In this document: piece by piece, positions 26,831-35,274 of the stretch
Numbering within the stretch: position 1 is the stretch's first letter
Layout: every line of letters begins with the position of its first letter
Origin: Bacteroidota bacterium
GTDB taxonomy: Bacteria; Bacteroidota; Bacteroidia; J057; RFSG01
Reading direction: 5' to 3'
DNA: 37,037 nt
Assembly (NCBI GenBank): GCA_947459115.1
Contig: CANHCC010000004.1
Span: forward strand, 1 to 37,037
Made by a program: the position numbers and the translations under genes
Notes under the pieces: model-generated
What the model was told of the DNA's origin: nothing
Databases searched by the model: none
What the model saw: only the letters and a program-made list of their open reading frames with translations

Positions 26831-27564
26831 GTAGAGATTTAAATCAATACAGTAAGGCCTATGCCGCCCAGCCTTTTGAACCGGTAATGGTCAAATATCG
26901 GCGAATAAGAACTCTGGAAATGCTGGGTGATGTTTCTGCTTGTCGCATTTTGGAAATTGGCTGTGGTTCGGAACCTGCGTCCGCCTGGATTCCGGTTTAT
27001 CAATCCCTTACGATTCTGGAACCGGCAGAGGCGTTTTTTCAGTCCGCCCTTGTTCAAACCCAAGGATTCGAAAAGGTGCATGTCATTCATTCGAGTGCTG
27101 AAAATATTCAACATTTGCCTGAAGCGCCTTTTGATGTGATTTTGCTGAATAGTTTATTACATGAATTGCAACATCCTGACATTCTGTTAAATGCACTTCA
27201 TCCCTGGTGTCATGCAGGAACACGAATACTCATAAATGTGCCCAATGCGTGGTCTTTCCACCGCCAATTGGCGGTGAAAATGGACTTGATACCATTCCCG
27301 GAATTTCTTTCCCAGGCCAACCTGACCTTTCAACAAGCCACTGTCTTTAATACGAGTAGCCTGAAAGCGTTGTGTGAAGGGTGTCATTATGAAGTTCAGA
27401 ATGCTCTTACCTCATTTATCAAACCTTTCACCCATGCTCAAATGCAGGAAATGTTGGACAAGGGTCTCCTCTCAGATAATTTATTGGAGGGGTTATATCA
27501 AATGAGTTCTGAAATGCCAGATGCGGGAGCAGAAATATTTTTTCTTTTAACTCCTGCAAAATGA
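26827..27564 (+). CDS. Class I SAM-dependent methyltransferase
   Basis: Motif I RILEIGCGSEPAS, DVILLNSLLHEL, INVPNAWSFHRQLAVKM; ATGA overlaps at both ends. Confidence 0.8.
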   Translation: MSRDLNQYSKAYAAQPFEPVMVKYRRIRTLEMLGDVSACRILEIGCGSEPASAWIPVYQSLTILEPAEAFFQSALVQTQGFEKVHVIHSSAENIQHLPEAPFDVILLNSLLHELQHPDILLNALHPWCHAGTRILINVPNAWSFHRQLAVKMDLIPFPEFLSQANLTFQQATVFNTSSLKALCEGCHYEVQNALTSFIKPFTHAQMQEMLDKGLLSDNLLEGLYQMSSEMPDAGAEIFFLLTPAK

Positions 27565-28922
27565 AATACAGGGTGGTTGTCATGGGATCTCAGCCGGCAG
27601 CTTTGGTTTCTGCCTCTGAACTTCAGGCAGCAGGTGAAGATTTTATCTGGTTGAAAGGTCCCGCACCCGGTGGGGGGATTTTTAGAGGAATTCATTTTGC
27701 CGGTCGAGATTGGGATGCCGGGATGAATCTATTGGAATTTACCGCCCTTAAAGACTCAACCTCCGGGGAGATAACTTCTTATTCCCCTAAAGTGCGGTAT
27801 GATTATGTTAGGTTTCTACCCCAAATCCGAGCGTGGCTGGAAAAGCGTATTCAAATCAAACAGGTGCCAACCCCGGAAATGTACTTTAGGGGTCAAGCGC
27901 TGCCAGACTTTTTGATTTCAAACCATTCGGCGTTTTTTCAAAAATTGCCTGAAGAAATTCGGTCTGAAATTTTTGCATTTGTAAGTCGGGTGTCTTTGTC
28001 TAATCCCCTTCATGCCAGGTTTAAGCATGAAAATCCCACGAGTTTTGAGTCTGTTTCCTATCGAGAAGTTGCATATGCCAATCATGGTGTTTGGCTTCAG
28101 CAAAATTTGATTGAACCTTGGCTGGAAAAAATTACTTCCGGCGATGGGCTTCAGATTCCTGCCCTGTTTCATCGTCAGGCCTGGGCACCCTTGTTTTATC
28201 CGGAAACCCTTCAGCGTTTTTTACAAGATCCTGCCTATCAGTTGCCTCCCACAATTTTTGAATATCCTCAGGGCGAGGGATTTGGTGCCTGGATGCAGCG
28301 GGAAGAAGCGGATTTGAAAGATAAACTCGATACCTCGAATTGGAAAAGTATATCAAGGACGCCTTCCGGATGGACAATCCACACAGAACATAATTCTTAT
28401 GAATGTCAGCACCTGGCTTATACCGGTGATTTGAGTCAGTTTCTGGAATTGTCAGGCCGCAAGCAGGGCAACACCTTACGGAGAGGCAAATTGGGTTTTA
28501 TTGGTATTTATCTGAATCAGAAAGATTTGCTTAAAGAAACTTCTGTCCTGAATGTTCCGGAAAAAGATTTTGCCCTGTTTCGTCTGATGGATCAAACCTT
28601 ATGTGCCGGCTTAGATTCGGAATCTCATTTTATCCTTGGGGAGTTTGCTCAAAGTGTTCCCGAAGAATCAGAAGTTCGCAAGATTATGGAAGAATCCGGC
28701 TGGATTCGGGAAGGAAGTGAAATTAAAATAGCGGGAAGTCTGGGTCCGGTTTCTGCTTTTGTCATGCCGGAGTTTGAAAACCTCAGGATTTTCCGGAATT
28801 TGCAGGAGGAAATGGAATCCCATTTTCCAAATTTGATCCGGATGGGGAGTGCTGGAGAAATGACTTCAGTTTCGCTTAATGATCAGATTGTACAGGGTTT
28901 ACAATTGCCCCATAGCATATGA
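27561..28922 (+). CDS. FAD/NAD(P)-binding oxidoreductase-like protein (amine oxidase/UGM-like fold, tentative)
   Basis: N-terminal Rossmann-like segment YRVVVMGSQPAALVSASELQAAG with a degenerate dinucleotide motif; C-terminal FENLRIFRNLQEEMESHFPNLIRMGSAGEMTSVSLNDQIVQGL. Confidence 0.5.
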   Translation: MKYRVVVMGSQPAALVSASELQAAGEDFIWLKGPAPGGGIFRGIHFAGRDWDAGMNLLEFTALKDSTSGEITSYSPKVRYDYVRFLPQIRAWLEKRIQIKQVPTPEMYFRGQALPDFLISNHSAFFQKLPEEIRSEIFAFVSRVSLSNPLHARFKHENPTSFESVSYREVAYANHGVWLQQNLIEPWLEKITSGDGLQIPALFHRQAWAPLFYPETLQRFLQDPAYQLPPTIFEYPQGEGFGAWMQREEADLKDKLDTSNWKSISRTPSGWTIHTEHNSYECQHLAYTGDLSQFLELSGRKQGNTLRRGKLGFIGIYLNQKDLLKETSVLNVPEKDFALFRLMDQTLCAGLDSESHFILGEFAQSVPEESEVRKIMEESGWIREGSEIKIAGSLGPVSAFVMPEFENLRIFRNLQEEMESHFPNLIRMGSAGEMTSVSLNDQIVQGLQLPHSI

Positions 28923-29647
28923 GTGTAACACGGGAAGAACTGGATAAAACAGCTCAGGAATATCATCTTCAGGATGTGTTGGAGGACAAACACATTGAAG
29001 GTGCTTGTCAGGAATATTCTTTCACTTGGGTTTTTGATCGTCTTAAACCTCATCAGCATGTGCTTGAAATGGGCTACGGGGATGGCTTGTTTAGCGCCGC
29101 CTTACATAACAGGAATATTTCTTTTTCTATTGTGGAAGGAGCACTTTCATTGGTGCAGGAGGTGCAGAAGCGATATCCGGAGGTGAAAATTTATCATGAG
29201 TTGTTTGAAGCCTTTACTCCGGCCGAGCAGTATGATGTTATTCTTGCCACGCATGTATTAGAACATGTGGACGAACCTGTTGCTTTGCTGAAAAGCATGA
29301 AAGCCTGGTTGAAACCGGGTGGAAAAATTATAGTTATTGTTCCCAATAAGGATTCTATTCACAGAAGACTTGCGGTTAAAATGGGACTTCAACCCAGGTT
29401 GGATACCCTTGGACAAAGAGATTTATTGGTGGGACATCAAAGAGTGTATGGACTGGATACATTAAGACAAGACCTGGAAGAAGCCGGTTATTGTGTGAAT
29501 CATCAGACGGGTTTTTTTCTAAAAGTCTTACCCAATTCCATGATGAAGGGCTATTCTCCGGAACTGATTAAGGCGCTTAACGAGATTTCTGAAGACTTGG
29601 CCCCGGATCTGCTTGCCAATATTGGGGTGGAAGCCAGCATTGCCTAA
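28919..29647 (+). CDS. Class I SAM-dependent methyltransferase
   Basis: VLEMGYGDGLFSAAL, YDVILATHVLEHVDEPVALL, IVIVPNKDSIHRRLAVKMGL. Confidence 0.88.
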   Translation: MSVTREELDKTAQEYHLQDVLEDKHIEGACQEYSFTWVFDRLKPHQHVLEMGYGDGLFSAALHNRNISFSIVEGALSLVQEVQKRYPEVKIYHELFEAFTPAEQYDVILATHVLEHVDEPVALLKSMKAWLKPGGKIIVIVPNKDSIHRRLAVKMGLQPRLDTLGQRDLLVGHQRVYGLDTLRQDLEEAGYCVNHQTGFFLKVLPNSMMKGYSPELIKALNEISEDLAPDLLANIGVEASIA

Positions 29648-29650
29648 CGC

Positions 29651-30616
29651 ATGAATACACTGCCTCTCATATCTGTCATTATTCCCTGCTACCGGAATGA
29701 AAAGAATATTCCGGTGACCGGCAGAAAGTTAATTGAAAATGAATCCCTGCTGCAAGGAAAAGCGCGGTTTGAATATATATTGATTGACGATGGGTCTCCG
29801 GATAATACCTGGGAAGCTATTTTGAGTTTTCGAGACCAATATCCTCACAAAGTAAAGGCCATTCGGTTTACCCGAAATTTTAGTTCTACTAATGCCACTT
29901 ATGCAGGAATGGAAGAGGCCGAAGGAGATTGTACGATCATAATCTCCGCTGACCTTCAGGATCCGATTGAGTTATTTCCTAAAATGTTTGACTATTGGCA
30001 AAAGGGCATGCCATTGGTCGTGGCGAACAGAAACAGCCGGGAGGAACCACTTTGGCAAAGATGGGTCTCCGGTCTTACCCATTCTCTTATTCGAAAATTT
30101 GCGTTAAAAAATCTTCCGCATGGAGGCTTTGATTTTGTCCTCTTTGATCGTAAAGTACGAGAGCATGTAGTACAGATTCAGGACAAAAATTCGTTTTTGC
30201 CCTATCTTTTAATTTGGCTTGGCTATGATTTTGTCTCAATTCCTTATGTGAGGAAGAAGCGGGAAATTGGCAAAAGCTCCTACACGCTTGGCAAGAAAAT
30301 TAAATCCTTAGTGGATTCTTTTGTGGCATTTTCTTTCTTTCCGGTAAGGTTGATTTCTTTGTTAGGTCTATCCCTCGGGCTAATAGCACTGATTTATGCC
30401 GGTGTTGTCCTCGTTGGAAAATACCTTGGCTTAATTCCCATTGATGGTTGGAGCAGTATGATGGTAATTCTGCTGCTTGTTTCTTCCTTTCAAATGATAG
30501 GAATAGGGATTTTGGGTGAATACATATGGCGAACATTGGACGCTTCCAGAAATCGCCCGAATTTTATTGTGGCCGAAAAACATTTGCCTACCCCTGAATC
30601 CTTAGATAAAACATGA
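29651..30616 (+). CDS. Family 2 glycosyltransferase (DPM/ArnC/GtrB-like) with two C-terminal TM helices
   Basis: ISVIIPCYRNEKNIPVT, LIDDGSPDNTWE, ADLQDPIELFPKM, GKSSYTLGKKIKSLVDS, hydrophobic C-terminus. Confidence 0.93.
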   Translation: MNTLPLISVIIPCYRNEKNIPVTGRKLIENESLLQGKARFEYILIDDGSPDNTWEAILSFRDQYPHKVKAIRFTRNFSSTNATYAGMEEAEGDCTIIISADLQDPIELFPKMFDYWQKGMPLVVANRNSREEPLWQRWVSGLTHSLIRKFALKNLPHGGFDFVLFDRKVREHVVQIQDKNSFLPYLLIWLGYDFVSIPYVRKKREIGKSSYTLGKKIKSLVDSFVAFSFFPVRLISLLGLSLGLIALIYAGVVLVGKYLGLIPIDGWSSMMVILLLVSSFQMIGIGILGEYIWRTLDASRNRPNFIVAEKHLPTPESLDKT

Positions 30617-31728
30617 TTCCTTATCTGGATTTAAAATCCTTACATCTTGAGATGAAGGCGGATTTGGAAAAGGCTATTTCCCGGGTCCTTACCTCTGGTT
30701 GGTATATTCAGGGAGAGGCTTGTGAAGCCTTTGAAAAAGAATGGGCCGCTTATTGTGGCGTAGCTTATTCGGTGGGGTGTGGGAATGGACTTGACGCACT
30801 CCGTCTGGTTTTGGAGGCTTGGAAAATTCAAGGGAGAGTGGAAGTCGGGGATCATGTGTTAGTCCCCTCCAATACTTATATTGCTACCTGGCTGGCGGTC
30901 ACGCAAGCCGGTCTTGTGCCAGTTCCGGTTGAACCCGATGAAGTCTCCTGTCTGGTGACAGCAGAACAATTCCAGAAAGCGCTAACGCCCCGAACAAAAA
31001 TCTTACTTCCGGTTTATCTTTATGGAAGAATATCCGATATGGAGGATATAATGGAATTGGCCCGTCAAAAGCAGTTGTTGGTATTAAGTGATGCTGCTCA
31101 GGCGCACGGCGCTTCCCGGAAGAATAAAAAAGCAGGTGCCTGGGCGCATGCCGAAGCCTTCAGCTTTTATCCCGGTAAAAATTTGGGGGCTCTGGGAGAT
31201 GGAGGGGCGGTGTGTTCGGATGATCCTGATTTAATTCGCCTCGTAAAGATTCTGGGGAATTATGGGTCCGAAAAAAAATATCACAACCTTTACCAAGGAT
31301 TGAATTCTCGCCTGGATGAACTGCAGGCGGCCATACTTAGAGTAAAATTGCCATTTCTGGACGCCTGGAATCAAGAGAGAAGTCGCCTGGCATCCTTGTA
31401 CTTAACAGGAATTTCTAATCCCTTAATCACTTTGCCTTTGAAGGCCGAAGCCGGGGTTTCAGTTTGGCATATTTTTCAGGTGCAATCGCTTTATCGGGAT
31501 GAATTGCAGGCTTATTTGCAAGGACGAGGTATCTCAACGGTGATTCATTATCCTATTCCTCCTTTTCTTCAGCCGGCCTATCAACAAGAATTTTCTGGAA
31601 AGAAATTTCCTCTGAGTGAAAAAATTCATGCCCAAACCCTCAGTCTGCCTCTATATCCCGGCCTTTCGGATTCTGATGTTGCAGAAATTATTCACGCCTT
31701 AAATGATTTTATACCAAAGGAAAAGTGA
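30613..31728 (+). CDS. DegT/DnrJ/EryC1/StrS family sugar aminotransferase
   Basis: PYLDLKSLH, VLVPSNTYIATWLAV, LSDAAQAHGA, SFYPGKNLGALGDGGAVCSDD (PLP-Lys), NSRLDELQAAILRVKL. Confidence 0.93.
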   Translation: MIPYLDLKSLHLEMKADLEKAISRVLTSGWYIQGEACEAFEKEWAAYCGVAYSVGCGNGLDALRLVLEAWKIQGRVEVGDHVLVPSNTYIATWLAVTQAGLVPVPVEPDEVSCLVTAEQFQKALTPRTKILLPVYLYGRISDMEDIMELARQKQLLVLSDAAQAHGASRKNKKAGAWAHAEAFSFYPGKNLGALGDGGAVCSDDPDLIRLVKILGNYGSEKKYHNLYQGLNSRLDELQAAILRVKLPFLDAWNQERSRLASLYLTGISNPLITLPLKAEAGVSVWHIFQVQSLYRDELQAYLQGRGISTVIHYPIPPFLQPAYQQEFSGKKFPLSEKIHAQTLSLPLYPGLSDSDVAEIIHALNDFIPKEK

Positions 31729-31767
31729 GTTCAGGTGAACTTTCAATTTTGACTGAAAGTTATTGTT

Positions 31768-31775
31768 TAAATTTG
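31768..31775 (+). promoter_or_regulatory. TAnnTTTG (-7) element, predicted leaderless promoter of mqnE
   Basis: TAAATTTG, first T 12 nt from the A of ATG (31780). TTTTGA at 31747-31752, 16 nt upstream. Confidence 0.65.
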
Positions 31776-31779
31776 CACT

Positions 31780-32952
31780 ATGTTAGAATCAATCGGTTTG
31801 TCTGCTCGTTATCGTGGCAATCTTGACGCCAATCTGATCCGGATTGCGGACAAGGTTTACAATGAAGAAAGAATTACCAATGAGGACGCGTTGGCTTTGT
31901 TCCAGTCCAATAATCTGGGGTTTCTGGGTGAATTGGCGCACGCCATTCGGGTGCGTAAGCATGGGTTAAATACCTATTTCAACCGAAATTTTCACATAGA
32001 ACCAACGAATATCTGTATTTATACCTGTTCCTTCTGCGCTTTCGCTCGTCGTCCGGATGAAGAGGGGGGCTGGGAATATACCCTTGAGCAAATTGAAGAT
32101 CAGGTCAGGCAGTACAATGGCAAACCCATTACCGAGGTACATATCGTCGGTGGCGTTCACCCCAAAAGAGGGGTGGATTATTATGGAGAAATGATTCAGC
32201 GTATCAAGGCCATTCGACCTGACATTCATGTAAAAGGCTTTACAGCAGTGGAGTTGAAAGTTATGTTTGCCAGAAGTCGCATGAGCATTGAAGAAGGCTT
32301 GCTGGCTCTAAAAGCATACGGTCTGGATTCATTACCGGGTGGAGGCGCTGAGATTTTTCACCCCGACATTCGCTCCCAGATTTGTGATACGAAAGCCTCA
32401 TCCGATAATTGGCTTCAAATTCACGAAGCAGCCCACACCCTTGGGATTCCGTCCAATTGCACCATGTTATATGGTCATATTGAACAGCATGAGCATCGGG
32501 TCCATCACATGGAGCAGTTAAGAAATCTTCAGGACAGAACAGGTGGTTTTAATACCTTTATTCCCTTAAAATTCCGGAATGAAAACAGTGATCTTTCTCA
32601 TCTGAAAGAGGTCAATATGATTGAAGATTTAAAGACCTATGCAGTCTCCCGAATTTATTTGGACAACATCGCTCACCTGAAAGCCTACTGGCCTATGATT
32701 GGTCGGGATACCACCCAGATTTCCTTGTCCTTTGGGGTGGATGATATTGATGGAACCATTGATGATTCTACAAAAATTTATTCCATGGCAGGGTCTGAAG
32801 AAAAAAATCCGGCCATGACTACCCCGGAATTAATTCGCCTGGTGAAGGACGCCGGCTTCCGGCCTATTGAAAGGGATACCCTTTACAACATTATCAATGA
32901 TTTCGGAGACAAAGACTTCACCGAGACAGTAGATATTCCCGTACTTAGCTAA
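31780..32952 (+). CDS. mqnE: Aminofutalosine synthase MqnE (radical SAM)
   Basis: NICIYTCSFCAFARRPDEEGGW radical SAM motif, EVHIVGGVHPKRGVDYY, LDSLPGGGAEIF. Confidence 0.93.
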   Translation: MLESIGLSARYRGNLDANLIRIADKVYNEERITNEDALALFQSNNLGFLGELAHAIRVRKHGLNTYFNRNFHIEPTNICIYTCSFCAFARRPDEEGGWEYTLEQIEDQVRQYNGKPITEVHIVGGVHPKRGVDYYGEMIQRIKAIRPDIHVKGFTAVELKVMFARSRMSIEEGLLALKAYGLDSLPGGGAEIFHPDIRSQICDTKASSDNWLQIHEAAHTLGIPSNCTMLYGHIEQHEHRVHHMEQLRNLQDRTGGFNTFIPLKFRNENSDLSHLKEVNMIEDLKTYAVSRIYLDNIAHLKAYWPMIGRDTTQISLSFGVDDIDGTIDDSTKIYSMAGSEEKNPAMTTPELIRLVKDAGFRPIERDTLYNIINDFGDKDFTETVDIPVLS

Positions 32953-32956
32953 GCCC

Positions 32957-33568
32957 ATGCTTAGATTGTTTTTGCTTCGTCATGGAGAAACAGATTATAA
33001 TCTCCAGAAAATTGTTCAAGGGGGAGGCATTGATTCAGACTTAAACCTCACAGGGTATAATCAGGGTGAAAAATTCCATAAGCGATACCAATCGGCCAGG
33101 TTTGATGCTATTTATTGCAGTGGATTGAAGCGTACAAGGCAGACCTTGCATGCTTTTTCAAGGGAAGGAAAAGAAATTATTTCTTTAGAGGGATTGAATG
33201 AAATGGGGTGGGGGGAGCTTGAAGGCAAGCCCTTTGACCCTGTCAGTCATGCCGCTTTTTTGGCAATGAACGAGAAATGGGCCAATGGGGAATTAAACCT
33301 GGCCTTGCCCGGAGGGGAGTCCCCGCAATATGTCTGGGAGAGGTCCTCTGCTGCTGTTTTGGAGATAGAGAAAAGGCATAAAAATGGAAATGTTTTGATT
33401 TGCACCCATGGCAGAACTTTGAGAATTTTATTGAGTGGGATGTGCGGCTATGGTCTCGATAAAATGAATTGGTTTCCCCATGAAAATACTGGCTTGAATA
33501 TACTCCGCCGGCAAGGCACACAATGGCAGTTTGAAAAAATCAATTGTTTACAGCACTTAGCGGGATGA
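32957..33568 (+). CDS. Histidine phosphatase family protein
   Basis: LFLLRHGETDYN, YCSGLKRTRQT, MGWGELEGK, LICTHGRTLRILL. Confidence 0.93.
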   Translation: MLRLFLLRHGETDYNLQKIVQGGGIDSDLNLTGYNQGEKFHKRYQSARFDAIYCSGLKRTRQTLHAFSREGKEIISLEGLNEMGWGELEGKPFDPVSHAAFLAMNEKWANGELNLALPGGESPQYVWERSSAAVLEIEKRHKNGNVLICTHGRTLRILLSGMCGYGLDKMNWFPHENTGLNILRRQGTQWQFEKINCLQHLAG

Positions 33569-34335
33569 AACTCAGAGTATGCGCCGTATCGTATTTGAAT
33601 ACCCGTCCTTTTTTATATGGAATCCGGCAGGTGTTTCAAGAGTCAGAAGTGTCCATAACTACCAGGATTCCCTCTGCTTGTGCGACAGATTTTAAAGAGG
33701 GGCATTCAGATCTTGCCCTGGTGCCGGTGGGCGCTTTGCCGGAGTTAGGTTTTTCAGATGTCTTACCTCATTGGTGTATTGGCGCAGAAGGCAAGGTAGA
33801 TTCTGTATTTGTTTGTTCTCATCAGCCCATTGCCGAAGTGAAGAATTTGATTCAGGACCAGCATTCCAGAACTTCCAATCTGTTGGCCTCTGTTCTGTTG
33901 AAGCATCACTGGAAAGTTACTGCGGAAATTCAACCCGCCCGCGATGGGGCCTGGAAAACGCCTTTACGGGATACGGCTTATGTTATTATTGGCGATAAGG
34001 CCGTGACAGCAAAAGATGCTTTTCCTTTTGTGTACGATTTAGCCGAAGAATGGCGGCAGTATTCAGGATTGCCATTTGTTTTTGCCGTGTGGGTTCACCG
34101 AAATTTAGAGTCAGATATTCTGAACAAGATTCAGATCGCCTTTGAAAAAGGAATGGGTGCTTTACCCTTAGTGGCGGAGCAATCAGGACCGGATTTTGGC
34201 CTTGATGCTGAAAAAGCCCTTGACTATTTTACCAGATCTCTCAGCTATCGTCTGGATAATCCTAAGAAACAAGCTATCAAAAAGTTTTTAGCTGAAAGTG
34301 CTGCGATAACCCTCCCTGCGATTGAAAGACAGTAA
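33565..34335 (+). CDS. mqnA: Menaquinone biosynthesis protein MqnA (chorismate dehydratase)
   Basis: LRVCAVSYLNTRPFLYGI, DLALVPVGALPEL, FVFAVWVHR; ATGA overlap with the upstream gene. Start at internal Met. Confidence 0.9.
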   Translation: MKLRVCAVSYLNTRPFLYGIRQVFQESEVSITTRIPSACATDFKEGHSDLALVPVGALPELGFSDVLPHWCIGAEGKVDSVFVCSHQPIAEVKNLIQDQHSRTSNLLASVLLKHHWKVTAEIQPARDGAWKTPLRDTAYVIIGDKAVTAKDAFPFVYDLAEEWRQYSGLPFVFAVWVHRNLESDILNKIQIAFEKGMGALPLVAEQSGPDFGLDAEKALDYFTRSLSYRLDNPKKQAIKKFLAESAAITLPAIERQ

Positions 34336-34352
34336 TAAGGGTGACCAGGGCG

Positions 34353-34378
34353 ATTTCCCCGACCCAAGACGGGGGAAT
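34353..34378. terminator. Possible hairpin/terminator after mqnA
   Basis: ATTTCCCCG-acccaaga-CGGGGGAAT, 9-bp stem with one G-U pair. Weak downstream T tract. Confidence 0.4.
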
Positions 34379-34419
34379 TCTTGCCTTTATTTGTAAAGGA
34401 TGTCGAAAAATTGTAACTT

Positions 34420-34427
34420 TATATTTG
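34420..34427 (+). promoter_or_regulatory. TAnnTTTG (-7) element
   Basis: TATATTTG, 27 nt upstream of ATG 34447. Confidence 0.5.
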
Positions 34428-34446
34428 TATTTGAGCAATTTCTCCA

Positions 34447-35241
34447 ATGAATCGAATCACGCCATACTTGTTCTTGGTCCTGGGTGTTATTAGTTTGGTT
34501 TCTCTTTCTTGCAAAAAGGAAAATCCGGGATTGAATCTCAAAGAGGATAAAACCAAGCCTTCGATTAATGCGGTTTCTCCTGTGAGTTCTAATGCGACCT
34601 ATTCTAACGGGCAACAAATTCAATTTAAGGCAACACTGACCGATAATCGCATGGTAGAGTCTTATCGCATCAAAATTGAGTTTGATCAAGAACGGAATGA
34701 ATCTCAGGTACATGCGACGCCTTGGTATTTTGTTCAGAGTTATAAAACCGATGGCAGAAGCAAAGAGGTTACCCAAATTATTCCTGTGCCTCAAAATGCA
34801 CTGGCCGGCCCATACCGAATGACCATCTTTTGTACCGATACCAAAAAAAATGAGGCAGATTCCGTTGTTGTGGACTTAAATATTTACAATACTAATGATC
34901 TTCTACCTCCCACCTTTACAGACAACAATACCGGAGTAGATGCCGATCGTACACTTAGTATCAGCACTTTAAATAATAATGCCTTTACCATTTTAGATAC
35001 GATTCAGGAAAATGATCGTCTTACGGTCATTCGGTCCGATGGTTTTAACAACAGAACTCTGGCTAAACTGCCTTTATTGCCTACTGAAGTGAATTTAATG
35101 GTACAAGGTTCTACCAATTTGTACTACTACGAGCAAACGCTGTTTTTCCCGGATACAGGTAAATATACTTTTCGCTTGATAGCAAGGGATTTGATGAATA
35201 ACACAGGGCTAAAGGTGGTTAAATTTAATATTGTTCCCTGA
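34447..35241 (+). CDS. Lipoprotein, DUF4625-like
   Basis: Lipobox LVSLSC; Ig-like repeats KPSINAVSPVSSNATYSNGQQIQFKATLTDNRMVESYRIKIEF. Confidence 0.7.
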   Translation: MNRITPYLFLVLGVISLVSLSCKKENPGLNLKEDKTKPSINAVSPVSSNATYSNGQQIQFKATLTDNRMVESYRIKIEFDQERNESQVHATPWYFVQSYKTDGRSKEVTQIIPVPQNALAGPYRMTIFCTDTKKNEADSVVVDLNIYNTNDLLPPTFTDNNTGVDADRTLSISTLNNNAFTILDTIQENDRLTVIRSDGFNNRTLAKLPLLPTEVNLMVQGSTNLYYYEQTLFFPDTGKYTFRLIARDLMNNTGLKVVKFNIVP

Positions 35242-35274
35242 GGCTTTTAATTCCTGAATATCCGGGAGTGGTTT

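Noticed and set aside
34387-34794. 135-aa minus-strand ORF
   Set aside because: Antisense to the DUF4625-like lipoprotein, no signal or recognisable motif.
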